In this document: piece by piece, positions 25,674-33,873 of the stretch
Numbering within the stretch: the first letter of the stretch is position 1
Layout: every line of letters begins with the position of its first letter
Assembly: GCF_018531465.1 (NCBI RefSeq)
Contig: NZ_JAHDTF010000017.1
Span: forward strand, 124,001-188,000
Direction of reading: 5' to 3'
From: Sphaerisporangium fuscum
Lineage (GTDB): Bacteria; Actinomycetota; Actinomycetes; Streptosporangiales; Streptosporangiaceae
Length of the DNA stretch: 64,000 nucleotides
Program-made: the position numbers and the translations under genes
Notes under the pieces: generated by a model
Told to the model about the DNA's origin: nothing
Database searches by the model: none
The model's input: the letters and a program-made list of their open reading frames with translations, nothing else

Positions 25674-26549
25674 GTGGGGCAACTCGGTCTGGAAGGCATG
25701 CCCAGACGGCTCTACACGTGCACGCCGTCCCGGTTGAACACCTGGCTCGACTGCCCTCGGCGCTACCGCTTCACCTACCTCGACCGCCCGGCTCCGCCCA
25801 AGGGGCCGCCGTGGGCCCACAACAGCGTGGGCGCCTCGGTGCACAACGCCCTGGCCGGGTGGTGGCGTGAGCCGTACGACCGCCGCACGCCCGCCATGGC
25901 CGGCATCCTCCTCACCAAGGGGTGGATCACCGAGGGCTTCCGCGACCAGGAGCAGTCGCTGGAGTGGCGTGACCGGGCACGGGCCATGGTCATGGGCTAC
26001 AGCAGCACCCTCGACCCCGCCGCCGAGCCGGTGGGCGTCGAGCGCACCGTCGCCACCCGCACGTCCGTGATCGCGGTCTCGGGCCGGGTCGACCGCATCG
26101 ACAGGCGGGGCGACGAGCTGGTGATCGTCGACTACAAGACCGGCCGGCGCCCGCTGACCGAGGACGACGCGCGGTCCTCGCTCGCCCTGGCGATCTACGC
26201 CGTGGCGTCCTCGCGGGTGCTGCACCGGTCCTGCCGCAGGGTCGAGCTCCACCACGTACCGACCGGTTCGATCGTGCAGTGGGAGCACACCGAGGAGTCG
26301 CTGCGCCGTCACATCGGACGCGCCGAGGATGTCGCGCTCGAGGCGTCCGAGGCCGACGAGTTCTACCGCGACCGGCGCGCCGAGACCGCGCCCGGGGGGC
26401 CGGTGAGGGTGTCTCCCGAGGTCGACGAGCGGTTCCCGGCGAGGCCGGGGCCCATCTGCTCGTGGTGCGACTTCCGGCGTCACTGTGCCGAGGGCCAGGC
26501 GGCGGGGGCGGCCCGGCAGCCCTGGGACGGCCTGGCCGACGCCTCCTGA
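25674..26549 (+). CDS. RecB-family PD-(D/E)XK exonuclease-like protein with Fe-S motif
   Basis: 291 aa from GTG 25674 (GGGAGAG about 7 nt upstream; ATG 25698 possible). The nuclease core is visible: GASVHNAL helix with His, VSGRVDRID, then VIVDYKTGR (Asp-x-Lys of motif III) and SLALAIYAVAS (motif QxxxY-like helix). Cysteines at both ends, DCPRRYRF near residue 27 and CSWCDFRRHC near the C-terminus, match the four-Cys [4Fe-4S] staple of AddB/Cas4-type nucleases. It is stand-alone, without helicase domain or Cas genes. The family cuts single-stranded ends; the cellular role of this single-domain actinobacterial form is not established. Confidence 0.88.
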   Translation: MGQLGLEGMPRRLYTCTPSRLNTWLDCPRRYRFTYLDRPAPPKGPPWAHNSVGASVHNALAGWWREPYDRRTPAMAGILLTKGWITEGFRDQEQSLEWRDRARAMVMGYSSTLDPAAEPVGVERTVATRTSVIAVSGRVDRIDRRGDELVIVDYKTGRRPLTEDDARSSLALAIYAVASSRVLHRSCRRVELHHVPTGSIVQWEHTEESLRRHIGRAEDVALEASEADEFYRDRRAETAPGGPVRVSPEVDERFPARPGPICSWCDFRRHCAEGQAAGAARQPWDGLADAS

Positions 26550-26580
26550 TCCCCGCCGCCCGTCTCCGCCGGTCGATCGT

Positions 26581-27141
26581 TCAGGCGGTGGCGAGGCCCG
26601 TCGTGACCAGGATCATCAGCCGGTCGACGAGGTCCGCGCCGCCGGTGGACTCCGAGCTCACCCACGCGACGCCCGCGGCCAGGGCCATCAACTCCTCGAT
26701 GGTCACATCCGAGCGCACGTCACCGGACCGCTGCGCGCGGTCGAGCAGCGCGGCTCCCGCGCCGCGCATCCTCATGCAGGAGGCGTGCAGCTCCGAGTCG
26801 GGGTCCCGCACGGCGGCCATCACCGACTCCGGCAGACCGCGGTAGGTGGTCGAGCCGATGGCGAGCTCCTTCAGCCAGGCGACCAGCGCCTCGCGGGGGG
26901 ACTGCGAGGAGAGCAGATCTTCCGCCCGCAGCCGGAGGTCGTCGAACCTGGTGCGGAACAGCGCCTCCAGCAGGGCCTCGCGGGTCGGGAAGTGCCGGTA
27001 GAGCGTGCCGATGCCCACTCCCGCGCGCCGGGCGACGTCGCGGAGCGAGGCGTCGGTGCCGTGCTCGGCGAAGGCCTCCCGGGCGACGGAGAGCAGTAGC
27101 TCGTAGTTGCGTCGCGCGTCCGCGCGCACTGCTTCGGTCAT
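26581..27141 (-). CDS. TetR-family regulator
   Basis: 186 aa from ATG 27141. TetR helix-turn-helix at the N-terminus (AFAEHGTDASLRDVARRAGV, GIGTLYRHFPTREALLEALF) and an all-helical C-terminal domain. It is divergent from the NmrA-type oxidoreductase. The 154 nt between them contain four copies of the palindrome GGAGCRSTGCTCC (27171-27261), the evident operators. Strong autoregulation and control of the neighbour are likely. Regulators of this subfamily often respond to hydrophobic xenobiotics; the ligand is unknown. Confidence 0.93.
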   Translation of the reverse strand: MTEAVRADARRNYELLLSVAREAFAEHGTDASLRDVARRAGVGIGTLYRHFPTREALLEALFRTRFDDLRLRAEDLLSSQSPREALVAWLKELAIGSTTYRGLPESVMAAVRDPDSELHASCMRMRGAGAALLDRAQRSGDVRSDVTIEELMALAAGVAWVSSESTGGADLVDRLMILVTTGLATA

Positions 27142-27170
27142 GCGTGGTCGTCTCCCGTCGTTGACAGGGC

Positions 27171-27261
27171 GGAGCACTGCTCCGTATATTCGGAGCGGTG
27201 CTCCGATTATCTCGGAGCAGTGCTCCGAAACGCTTTCACCCATGTCGGGAGCGGTGCTCCG
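27171..27261. promoter_or_regulatory. Array of four palindromic operators (GGAGC-N3-GCTCC)
   Basis: GGAGCACTGCTCC at 27171-27183, CGGAGCGGTGCTCCG at 27191-27205, CGGAGCAGTGCTCCG at 27213-27227 and GGGAGCGGTGCTCCG at 27247-27261. Centres are about 21, 22 and 34 bp apart, that is on nearly one helical face. They fill the gap between the divergent TetR and NmrA-type genes. Confidence 0.9.
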
Positions 27262-27295
27262 GTCCCGACGTCACACACTAACAGCGGGAGAGAAC

Positions 27296-28189
27296 ATGGC
27301 GACGACGGAGAAGATCGTGCTCGTCACCGGTGCGACCGGTCAGCAGGGCGGCGCGACGGCGCGGCGGCTCCTGGCGGACGGCTGGCGCGTCCGGGCTCTG
27401 GTGCGCGACCCGTCCACTCCGGCCGCGCGGGCCCTGGCCGAGGCCGGCGCCGAGCTCGTCAAGGGGGACATGGGCGACCGGGCCTCCCTCGACGCGGCGG
27501 CCGAGGGCGCGTACGGCGTCTTCAGCGTCCAGCCCGCCCAGGACGCGCCCCACTTCGCCGAGGGGGAGGTGCGCCTCGGCGTCAACGTCGCCGACGCCGC
27601 CCACGCCGCGGGCGTGCGGCACCTGGTGTACGCCTCGGTCGGCGGAGCCGAGCGGAGGAGCGGCATCAGCCACTGGGAGAGCAAGTGGGAGATCGAGCAG
27701 CACATCGCGCGGCTCGGCCTGCCCGCGACGATCCTGCGGCCGGTGATGTTCATGGAGAACCACGCCAGTCCCCAGTTCGGGGTGCTCGGCCCGACCCCGC
27801 TGATCAACATGATGCAGCCGGGTACGACGGTGCAGCTCATCGCGGTCACCGACATCGGCGCCTTCGCCGGTCTCGCCTTCGCCGACCCCGGACGATACGT
27901 CGGCGAGGCCCTGGAGATCGCCGGTGACGAGCTCACCGTCGAGCGGCTCGTGGACGCCATCAGCCAGGCGGCCGACCGGCCCCTTCCCCGGGGGCCGATC
28001 TCCGAAGAACTTCTGTCCGAGCAGGGGGTGGACCTCGGCAACGTACGGCGAGCCCGCTCCTTCGGCGGATGGCAGGCCGACATCCCCGCCCTGCGCGAAC
28101 TCCACCCCGGCCTGATGGACTTCGCCACCTGGCTGGAACGCGAGGGTGCGGCACGCTTCAAGGCCATCTTCGCCGCTCAGGAGGGCTGA
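27296..28189 (+). CDS. NmrA-like NAD(P)-binding oxidoreductase/sensor
   Basis: 297 aa from ATG 27296 (GGGAGAG upstream). The glycine-rich TGATGQQGG Rossmann motif opens the protein. RALVRDPSTPAARALAEAGA, LVKGDMGDRASLDAA and VYASVGGAERRSG follow, the NmrA/HSCARG pattern. HWESKWEIEQHI replaces the SDR catalytic YxxxK, so many relatives act as redox sensors or quinone/NADPH oxidoreductases. It is controlled with the TetR gene through the four-operator array. Confidence 0.9.
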   Translation: MATTEKIVLVTGATGQQGGATARRLLADGWRVRALVRDPSTPAARALAEAGAELVKGDMGDRASLDAAAEGAYGVFSVQPAQDAPHFAEGEVRLGVNVADAAHAAGVRHLVYASVGGAERRSGISHWESKWEIEQHIARLGLPATILRPVMFMENHASPQFGVLGPTPLINMMQPGTTVQLIAVTDIGAFAGLAFADPGRYVGEALEIAGDELTVERLVDAISQAADRPLPRGPISEELLSEQGVDLGNVRRARSFGGWQADIPALRELHPGLMDFATWLEREGAARFKAIFAAQEG

Positions 28190-28234
28190 GGCAGACATCC
28201 GATGACAAGCCGACAGTCTGGTTCCGGCTTCGCC

Positions 28235-28313
28235 AACTTTGCGGCATAGGGCGATATAGGTCGGATGTGTTATGGGCAAAGTTCTTGACAATCGCCAGAG
28301 GCTCCCGTCATAA
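28235..28313 (+). promoter_or_regulatory. Probable pqq promoter with upstream inverted repeat
   Basis: TTGACA at 28285-28290 is followed by 17 nt and TCATAA at 28308-28313, a plausible sigma-70-type promoter 40 nt before pqqA. Just upstream lie AACTTTGC (28235-28242) and GCAAAGTT (28276-28283), an 8-nt inverted repeat that could be an operator. Confidence 0.5.
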
Positions 28314-28353
28314 CGTGTGTAACCCTCCAGCGACGGAAGGCAGGTGCCCGCTC

Positions 28354-28506
28354 ATGGCGGAGTCGAAGGACCAGGGCAAGCGACAGCCACCGCGGATCCA
28401 CGGCAAGCGCAGGAAGCCCAGAGACGAGGAGAAGACCTGGCACAAGCCCGACTACCAGATCGTCGAGGCGTCAATGGAGATGTCGGCCTACTTCCTCAAC
28501 AGGTGA
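28354..28506 (+). CDS. pqqA: PqqA precursor peptide of pyrroloquinoline quinone
   Basis: 50 aa from ATG 28354. The C-terminal part W-x-K-P-D-Y-x-I-V-E...EMSAYFLNR matches PqqA. Glu42 and Tyr46 (E-x3-Y) are the two residues that PqqE cross-links to build PQQ. The peptide is about twice the usual 23-30 aa, with an added basic leader (GKRQPPRIHGKRRKPRDEE). It is separated from pqqB by 235 nt of repeats, which may help unequal expression of the peptide and the enzymes. Complete pqqBCDE follow. Confidence 0.92.
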   Translation: MAESKDQGKRQPPRIHGKRRKPRDEEKTWHKPDYQIVEASMEMSAYFLNR

Positions 28507-28523
28507 CGCCGCCCGCGAGGGGC

Positions 28524-28718
28524 GCGGCGGTGGTCTGAGGAGGAGGGAGGGTGAGGTACGAGCCCGGACGACGACGAAGCCCGCCGCCTCAAGGAGCGCC
28601 CCTCGCCTGCCGAGCGGAGCGAGGCCATGGGTACGGGCGCGGCGGTGGTCTGAGGAGCGCCCCTCGCCGCCGAGCGCAGCGAGGCGAACAGGAACGGGCC
28701 CGCCGAGCGGAGCGAGGC
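28524..28718. repeat. Dispersed GC-rich intergenic repeats (copy 1 cluster) between pqqA and pqqB
   Basis: A 69-nt unit at 28524-28592 (starts GCGGCGGTGGTCTGAGGAGG, ends CCGCCGCCTCAA) recurs at 36988-37056 with four differences. Around it the 17-mer GCCGAGCGGAGCGAGGC is found at 28609-28625, 28669-28685 (one change) and 28702-28718, and twice more near 37 kb. Part of the 69-mer start (GCGGCGGTGGTCTGAGGAGC) is repeated at 28639-28658. These REP-like units lie only between genes. The gap 28507-28741 holds no gene. Confidence 0.85.
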
Positions 28719-28741
28719 GATCAAGCACAGCGAGGTATGCG

Positions 28742-29785
28742 ATGCGTGTGCAGCTTCTCGGTACCGCCGCGGGCGGCGGCGTCCCGCAGTGGAACTGCGC
28801 GTGCTCCGGATGCGCCGGGGCACGCGCCCACCCGGGCCGCCGGCGCCGGCACGCCTCCCTGGCCGTCCAGGTGGAGACGGCACGGTCCTACGTCGTCAAC
28901 GCCACCCCCGACATCGGCGACCAGATCGAGGCGTGTGACTGGTTGCTCCCGGGCCCCGGCCGCAGGGAGACGCCGCTCGCCGGGGTGATCCTCACCGACG
29001 CCGAGCTGGACCACACGCTGGGGATCGCCCGCCTGCGCGAGGCGGACAAGCTGGAGCTGTGGGCCACGCCGGCCGTGTGCGGGGCCCTCACCGGCCGGCT
29101 GCGGCTCGGCGAGGTGCTCGCGCCGTACACCGGCCTGACCTGGCACGACCTGCCATCGTCGCCGGACGCCCGCCCGCTCGGCGGCGGAGTCGAGGTGGAC
29201 GCCGTCCCGCTTTCGGGGAAGCGCCCGAGGTACGCCGGCGCCACGCCCGGCGCGGCGAGAGGTCCGAGCTGCGAGGCGGGCGCCGGGAGGGGGCCTGGTT
29301 CCGAGCCCAGTGAGGGGAGCGGTCCGTACTCCGTGGCCGGTGCGGGGAGTGGTCCGGGCTTCGAGGAGGGCAGGGGGTTCGGCTCCGTGCCGGTGGAGGT
29401 GGGGGACGCCGGTCGCGGTTGGGTGGTGGCGCTCCGGCTCGCCGACCGGGTGACCGGCAAGGTCCTGGTGTACGCGCCGGCGATGGGCGTCTGGCCCTCC
29501 GAGCTCGACACCGCCCTGGCCGGCGCCGACTGCGTGATCGTCGACGGCACGTTCTGGGACGACGAGGAGCCCCGCCGCGCGGGCATCTCCGAGCGGACGG
29601 CCACGCAGATGGGCCACCTCCCGATCGAGGCGACCGCCGAACGGCTCGCCCGGCTCCCCGGACGCGTGCTGTACACCCACCTCAACAACACCAACCCGCT
29701 GGTCGGCCCGGACGCCCCGCAGCACGCGACGCTGGCCCGGCTCGGCGTCGAGGTCGCCGCGGAGGGCACGGTGATCGAGCTTTGA
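28742..29785 (+). CDS. pqqB: PqqB with a tandem decapeptide insertion
   Basis: 347 aa from ATG 28742. PqqB is an MBL-fold protein of PQQ biosynthesis proposed to oxidise the precursor, and is normally about 300 aa. Signature parts are present: LLGTAAGGGVPQWNCACSGC, RTQSSLAV-like RRHASLAVQV, VILTDAELDHTLGI, VDGTFWDDEE, MGHLPIEAT and YTHLNNTNPL. Between the strands VPLSGKRPRY and WVVALRL sits an insertion. Its residues 174-213 are four tandem ten-residue units starting G-P (GPSCEAGAGR, GPGSEPSEGS, GPYSVAGAGS, GPGFEEGRGF). The frame stays open, so the protein is probably functional with a flexible loop. Confidence 0.93.
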   Translation: MRVQLLGTAAGGGVPQWNCACSGCAGARAHPGRRRRHASLAVQVETARSYVVNATPDIGDQIEACDWLLPGPGRRETPLAGVILTDAELDHTLGIARLREADKLELWATPAVCGALTGRLRLGEVLAPYTGLTWHDLPSSPDARPLGGGVEVDAVPLSGKRPRYAGATPGAARGPSCEAGAGRGPGSEPSEGSGPYSVAGAGSGPGFEEGRGFGSVPVEVGDAGRGWVVALRLADRVTGKVLVYAPAMGVWPSELDTALAGADCVIVDGTFWDDEEPRRAGISERTATQMGHLPIEATAERLARLPGRVLYTHLNNTNPLVGPDAPQHATLARLGVEVAAEGTVIEL

Positions 29786-29808
29786 CCGGTCCGCGCGAGG
29801 AGGTCCCT

Positions 29809-30495
29809 GTGAAAGCCTGGACGGCCGAGGAGTTCGAGGCCCGGCTCCGCGAGGTGCCCGCCGCCCGCTACCACCACCGTCACCCCTTCAACCTGCGGAT
29901 GCACGCCGGCGAGCTGCGCCGGGAGGAGATCCGGGGCTGGATCCTCAACCGCTTCCACTACCAGCGGCACATCCCGGTCAAGGACGCCCTGATCCTCGCC
30001 AAGCTCCCTTCCAGCGAACTGCGCCGCCTGTGGATCCGCCGCATCCACGATCACGACGGCACGCAGGCGGGCGAGGGAGGCATCGAGCGCTGGCTGCGCC
30101 TGGGCGAGGCCGCCGGTCTCGGCCGTGACCTGCTGCTCTCCGGCGAGGGCGTGCTGCCCGGCGTCCGGCTCGCGGTGGACGGGTACGTCAACCTGTGCCG
30201 CCTCGGCTCGCCGCTCGCGGCCGTGGCCGCCTCGCTGACCGAGCTGTTCGCCCCCGACCTGATGCGTACCCGGATCGAGGCCTTCGAGCGTCACTACGAC
30301 TGGATCGAGCCCGCCGGGCTGAAGTACTTCCGGACCCGGATCCCGCAGGGCGCGCAGGACAGCGGCGAGGCGCTCCGGCTGGTGCTCGACTGGGGCCGCG
30401 ACCGGTCCGCCCAGGAGGAGGCGGTCGCCGCGCTGGCGTACAAGTGCGACGTGCTGTGGTCGCTCCTGGACGCGGTCGACGGGGCCTACCGATGA
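29809..30495 (+). CDS. pqqC: PqqC, pyrroloquinoline-quinone synthase
   Basis: 228 aa from GTG 29809 (GAGGAGG 5 nt upstream). Typical PqqC sequence: YHHRHPFNLRMHAGEL, WILNRFHYQRHIPVKDA, IRRIHDHDGTQAGEGGIERW and LKYFRTRIPQGAQDS, with the conserved His, Tyr and Arg residues that surround the substrate. This cofactorless oxidase performs the last ring closure and eight-electron oxidation to PQQ. It follows pqqB by 23 nt and overlaps pqqD by 4 nt. Confidence 0.95.
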   Translation: MKAWTAEEFEARLREVPAARYHHRHPFNLRMHAGELRREEIRGWILNRFHYQRHIPVKDALILAKLPSSELRRLWIRRIHDHDGTQAGEGGIERWLRLGEAAGLGRDLLLSGEGVLPGVRLAVDGYVNLCRLGSPLAAVAASLTELFAPDLMRTRIEAFERHYDWIEPAGLKYFRTRIPQGAQDSGEALRLVLDWGRDRSAQEEAVAALAYKCDVLWSLLDAVDGAYR

Positions 30496-30752
30496 CCGCG
30501 GACTGGCGGCCCTCCCTGGGGTGGGCACTCGAACTGCGCCACGACGCCGTCCGTGACACCGACCTGCTGCTGATGCCCGAGCGGATCGTCGTCCTCCGGG
30601 GCGCCGCGGCCGCCGTGCTCCGGTTGTGCGACGGCAGCCGTACGGTCTCGCGCATCATCGAGGAGCTGAGCGCCGAGTACCCGGGTGCGCCGGTCGCGGA
30701 CGACGTCCACGAGTTCCTCCATCGGGTACGGCAGGAGGGCTGGCTGCGGTGA
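30492..30752 (+). CDS. pqqD: PqqD peptide chaperone
   Basis: 86 aa from ATG 30492, overlapping pqqC (ATGA) and pqqE (GTGA). A small RRE-fold protein: LLLMPERIVVLRGAAAAVL, LCDGSRTVSRIIEELSAEY and VHEFLHRVRQEGWL match PqqD. It binds PqqA and presents it to the radical-SAM enzyme PqqE. Tight overlap on both sides implies strict co-translation. Confidence 0.95.
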   Translation: MTADWRPSLGWALELRHDAVRDTDLLLMPERIVVLRGAAAAVLRLCDGSRTVSRIIEELSAEYPGAPVADDVHEFLHRVRQEGWLR

Positions 30753-31876
30753 TCCGGCCCGAGATCCCCGCTCCCTGGGCGATGCTGGCCGAGCTCACCC
30801 ACGCCTGTCCCCTGCGCTGCCCGTACTGCTCGAACCCGCTGGAGCTGATCGCGCGCTCGCGTGAGCTGGCCACCGAGGAATGGGCGCGGGTCATGGCGGA
30901 GGCGGCCGAGCTCGGCGTCGTGCACGCCCACCTGTCGGGCGGCGAGCCGCTGCTGCGGCGCGACCTGACGGCGATCGTCGCGGCGGCCGACGGCGCCGGG
31001 ATCTACACCCAGCTCGTGACCAGCGGGGCCGGCCTGCACCGTGCGCGCCTCGCGGAGCTTGCCGCCGCCGGCCTGCGCAGCGTCCAGTTGTCGGTGCAGG
31101 ACGCCACGGCCGAGACGTCCGACCGCCTGGCCGGAACCCGGTCGTTCGCCGCCAAGGAGCGCGCGGCCGGGCTGGTCCGGGAATCGGGCCTGCCCCTGGG
31201 GGTCAACGTCGTGCTCCACCGGCACAACCTGGACTCGATCCACGAGATCATCGCCGTCGCCGTCTCCTGGGGCGCCGAGCGGGTCGAGCTGGCCAACACC
31301 CAGTTCTACGGGTGGGCGCTGCGCAACCGGGGAGCGCTGCTGCCCACCCGCGATCAGCTCAGCCGGGCGGAGGAGAAGGTGAAAGCCTGGCGGGAGCGCC
31401 TGGAGGACCGGGTGCGGCTGGTGTGGGTGGTCCCCGACTACTTCGAGGGCATCCCGAAGCCGTGCATGGGCGGGTGGGGCGCGGTCTCCCTGACCGTCGC
31501 GCCGGACGGCGCCGTGCTGCCCTGCCCGGGGGCGTACGTCCTGCCCGGCCTCACCTTCCCGAGTGTGCGCGAGGACGGGCTTCGGTGGATCTGGGAGCGT
31601 TCGCCGGCCTTCAACGCCTACCGGGGGACGGCGTGGATGGACGAGCCCTGCGCGGGCTGCCCCCGCCGGGAGACCGACTTCGGCGGGTGCCGGTGCCAGG
31701 CGTACGCGCTGACCGGCCACGCCGGCCGTACCGATCCCGCCTGTTCCCTGTCCCCGGACCACCACCTGGTCCAGCGGCTCACCGCCGCCGCGCCGGCCGG
31801 CGACGAGCCGTTGGTCTACCGGCGTCCTGTCAGCCGGTCGGGGAGGGCCAGCGGCGGGGGTCGGTCAGGCCCTTGA
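30749..31876 (+). CDS. pqqE: PqqE radical-SAM peptide cyclase
   Basis: 375 aa from GTG 30749. The radical-SAM cluster motif CPLRCPYC gives Cys20, Cys24 and Cys27, followed by HLSGGEPLLRRDL. The C-terminal SPASM region carries the auxiliary Fe-S cysteines (KPCMGGWG, VLPCPGAY, CAGCPRRETDFGGCRCQA, CSLSPDHH). PqqE forms the Glu-Tyr carbon-carbon bond in PqqA, the first step to PQQ. Its last 47 nt overlap the convergent MpaB-like gene. No PQQ-dependent dehydrogenase is encoded in this window. Confidence 0.96.
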   Translation: MIRPEIPAPWAMLAELTHACPLRCPYCSNPLELIARSRELATEEWARVMAEAAELGVVHAHLSGGEPLLRRDLTAIVAAADGAGIYTQLVTSGAGLHRARLAELAAAGLRSVQLSVQDATAETSDRLAGTRSFAAKERAAGLVRESGLPLGVNVVLHRHNLDSIHEIIAVAVSWGAERVELANTQFYGWALRNRGALLPTRDQLSRAEEKVKAWRERLEDRVRLVWVVPDYFEGIPKPCMGGWGAVSLTVAPDGAVLPCPGAYVLPGLTFPSVREDGLRWIWERSPAFNAYRGTAWMDEPCAGCPRRETDFGGCRCQAYALTGHAGRTDPACSLSPDHHLVQRLTAAAPAGDEPLVYRRPVSRSGRASGGGRSGP

Positions 31877-32738
31877 GCCCCTTGCCGACGTCGTAGCCGG
31901 CTGCCCCGAGCCGCTGCCGCGACCGGGCCAGCATCTCGCGGGTGCCCGGCATGAAGGCGTGGTCGTGCACGGGCTCCGGCAGGGTGTTCATGGCGAGCCG
32001 GAACACGCGCAGCGCCGCGGTCACGCTCACCTGCGGGACCTCGGGCAGCACGCCGTACATCCGGCGGGCCCACGCGGGCAGGGTGTAGTAGCACAGGGCG
32101 CCGAAGGGGAAGTACGCCGGTTTGCCGGGGGCGAGGAAGCGCAGGTCCTCGGGCAGCTTCGGCCACAGCAGGAAGCGCACGGCGGCGACCGCCTCGGGGG
32201 TGACCGCGAGCCGCGGCCGCATGCTGGCGAAGTAGTCGCGCATCTCGGCCAGCGAGCCCGGCACGTCCTCCTCGTGCAGGCCGACGTAGGTGGCGCTGCG
32301 GCGCTGTTCACGTAGGTAGCGGTCGGCCTGGCCGTCGGTGAGCCGCAGCCCCGCCCGTCTCGCCGCCGAGAGATACGACGACACCTCCGCGCAGTGCACC
32401 CACAGCAGCAGCTCGGGGTCGTCCACGCGGTGCGTCGCGCCGGTGCCGGGGTCGCGGATGCGCAACGCCCGGTGGATGCCCCGGACGCGGCGGCCTATCT
32501 CGTCGGCCTCCTCGGGGCTGCCGAACGTCACCCGCCCGACGAAGTCGGCCGTACGGCGCAGGCGCCCGAACGGATCCTCCTGGAAGGTGGAGTTCTGCCA
32601 CACCCCGCGCATGGCGAGCGGGTGCAACGCCTGCAGCATCAGCCCCCGCACCCCTCCCACCCACATCGTCCGGTCGATGTGGACCAGCCAGGTGACCGTG
32701 TGAGGGGGCTGAACGACGATCTCGCCGATCCCGGTCAT
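31830..32738 (-). CDS. DUF2236 / MpaB-type oxygenase family protein
   Basis: 302 aa from ATG 32738. The family pattern is readable: REVVVL-like start (VTWLVHIDRTMWVGGVRGLM), LQALHPLAMRGVWQNS with the conserved His, LWVHCAEVSSYL with the second His, and VHDHAFMPGTREMLAR at the end. These helical, probably heme-binding proteins include the MpaB and latex-clearing oxygenases. The substrate is unknown. Convergence into pqqE by 47 nt implies no terminator between them. Confidence 0.88.
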   Translation of the reverse strand: MTGIGEIVVQPPHTVTWLVHIDRTMWVGGVRGLMLQALHPLAMRGVWQNSTFQEDPFGRLRRTADFVGRVTFGSPEEADEIGRRVRGIHRALRIRDPGTGATHRVDDPELLLWVHCAEVSSYLSAARRAGLRLTDGQADRYLREQRRSATYVGLHEEDVPGSLAEMRDYFASMRPRLAVTPEAVAAVRFLLWPKLPEDLRFLAPGKPAYFPFGALCYYTLPAWARRMYGVLPEVPQVSVTAALRVFRLAMNTLPEPVHDHAFMPGTREMLARSRQRLGAAGYDVGKGLKGLTDPRRWPSPTG

Positions 32739-32795
32739 AGTAGGTAGATGATTACATGCCCTCCCCCAGGTGGCCGAGGCAGGAGGGGCCGGGGT

Positions 32796-33674
32796 TCAGC
32801 TGCTCTGGAGCAGGCGGTGTTCGGCCTGGTGCCAGAAGCGGGTGAGGGCGTGGGCCGTGGTCTCCGGGGCCTCGACCGCCGGGGAGTGCAGGGCGCCGGG
32901 CACCACGACGCACTCGGCCGCGAGGCGGGCCGCCATCTCGGCCTGGCTCGCGGGCGACCAGCCGTCGTCGTGCTCGCCGTACAGCACCAGCGTCGGCACA
33001 CCGGCCTGCTTGAGGTCGTCGACCCGGTCGCGGGCCGACAGCACCTGCTCGGCCATGGCGAGCAGGCCGGTGAGGGAGTTGGCGAAAAGACGCCTGCGCA
33101 GGAACTCCAGGATGTCGTCGGGCACGCCCGCGACGATGGCCTCCGGCTCCAGGCGGTGGGTCCACAGGTGTTCGAGGCCGACCTCGGGCAGCTCACTCAG
33201 CAGGCCGCGGGCGGCCTTCTCGCGCGGGCCCGTGATGCCGGCCGGGCCGGAGCTCATCAGGGTGTACGACGCGAGCTTCGCGGCCCCGCCGATCACCGCC
33301 TCGCGGGTGACCAGGCCGCCGAAGGAGTGGCCCACCAGGTGGACGGGCTCACCGTCGCCGACGGCGGCCGCGACGTGGTCGATGTCGTCGCCGAGCGCCT
33401 CGCACGTGTAGGCCGAGGGGTCGTCGGGGCCCTTGGTCTCGTACTGGCCGCGCATGTCGATGGCGACGACGCGGCGTCCCGACTGGGCCAGCGTCTGGAG
33501 GACGGCGATGAAGTCTTCCTTGCTGCCGCTGAACCCGGGGACCAGCAGCGCGGGCAGGCGCTCGGGGACGCCGCTGACCGGCAGTGCCTCGAGCGCCGCG
33601 AACGTGCCCACGGGCGTCTCGATCTGCTCCTCACGGACACCGGGGGGCAGGGTCAGGAAGCGCGGCGTACTCAC
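32796..33674 (-). CDS. Alpha/beta-fold hydrolase
   Basis: 292 aa from ATG 33674. Nucleophile elbow GHSFGG (LVGHSFGGLV), oxyanion region LLVPGFSGSKEDF, acid in LYGEHDDGWSP and His in PGALHSP complete the triad. It resembles serine esterases or C-C hydrolases of the general AB_hydrolase_1 family; the substrate is unknown. It lies upstream of, and on the same strand as, the MpaB-like gene, 57 nt apart. Confidence 0.9.
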   Translation of the reverse strand: MSTPRFLTLPPGVREEQIETPVGTFAALEALPVSGVPERLPALLVPGFSGSKEDFIAVLQTLAQSGRRVVAIDMRGQYETKGPDDPSAYTCEALGDDIDHVAAAVGDGEPVHLVGHSFGGLVTREAVIGGAAKLASYTLMSSGPAGITGPREKAARGLLSELPEVGLEHLWTHRLEPEAIVAGVPDDILEFLRRRLFANSLTGLLAMAEQVLSARDRVDDLKQAGVPTLVLYGEHDDGWSPASQAEMAARLAAECVVVPGALHSPAVEAPETTAHALTRFWHQAEHRLLQSS

Positions 33675-33803
33675 GTGGCACCACGATACTGAAGATCGAT
33701 GTCTGCGACACCGTCAAGTGCGCTACGGCGGTAGCGTAGTCGGCTTTCCACATTCTCACCTGGTCGGATGGCGTCTCACCACGGCAGGGGCGTGGCGCAC
33801 GGA

Positions 33804-33834
33804 GCGCCGGGCCGCCCTGAGGGCAGCCCGGCGC
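33804..33834 (-). terminator. Hairpin downstream of the DEAD-box helicase gene
   Basis: GCGCCGGGC (33804-33812) pairs with GCCCGGCGC (33826-33834), and an inner GCCC/GGGC extends the stem around a short TGA loop. It lies about 40 nt beyond the helicase stop, and between two genes of the same strand. Confidence 0.65.
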
Positions 33835-33873
33835 CCCACGCGCTCGGGCCGTGGTCGTTCACCGCCGCCTTTC

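Noticed and set aside
25674-26549. Cas4 identity for the RecB-like nuclease
   Set aside because: The PD-(D/E)XK plus four-Cys layout is shared, but length and context (no cas genes or repeats) fit the stand-alone actinobacterial RecB-like family.
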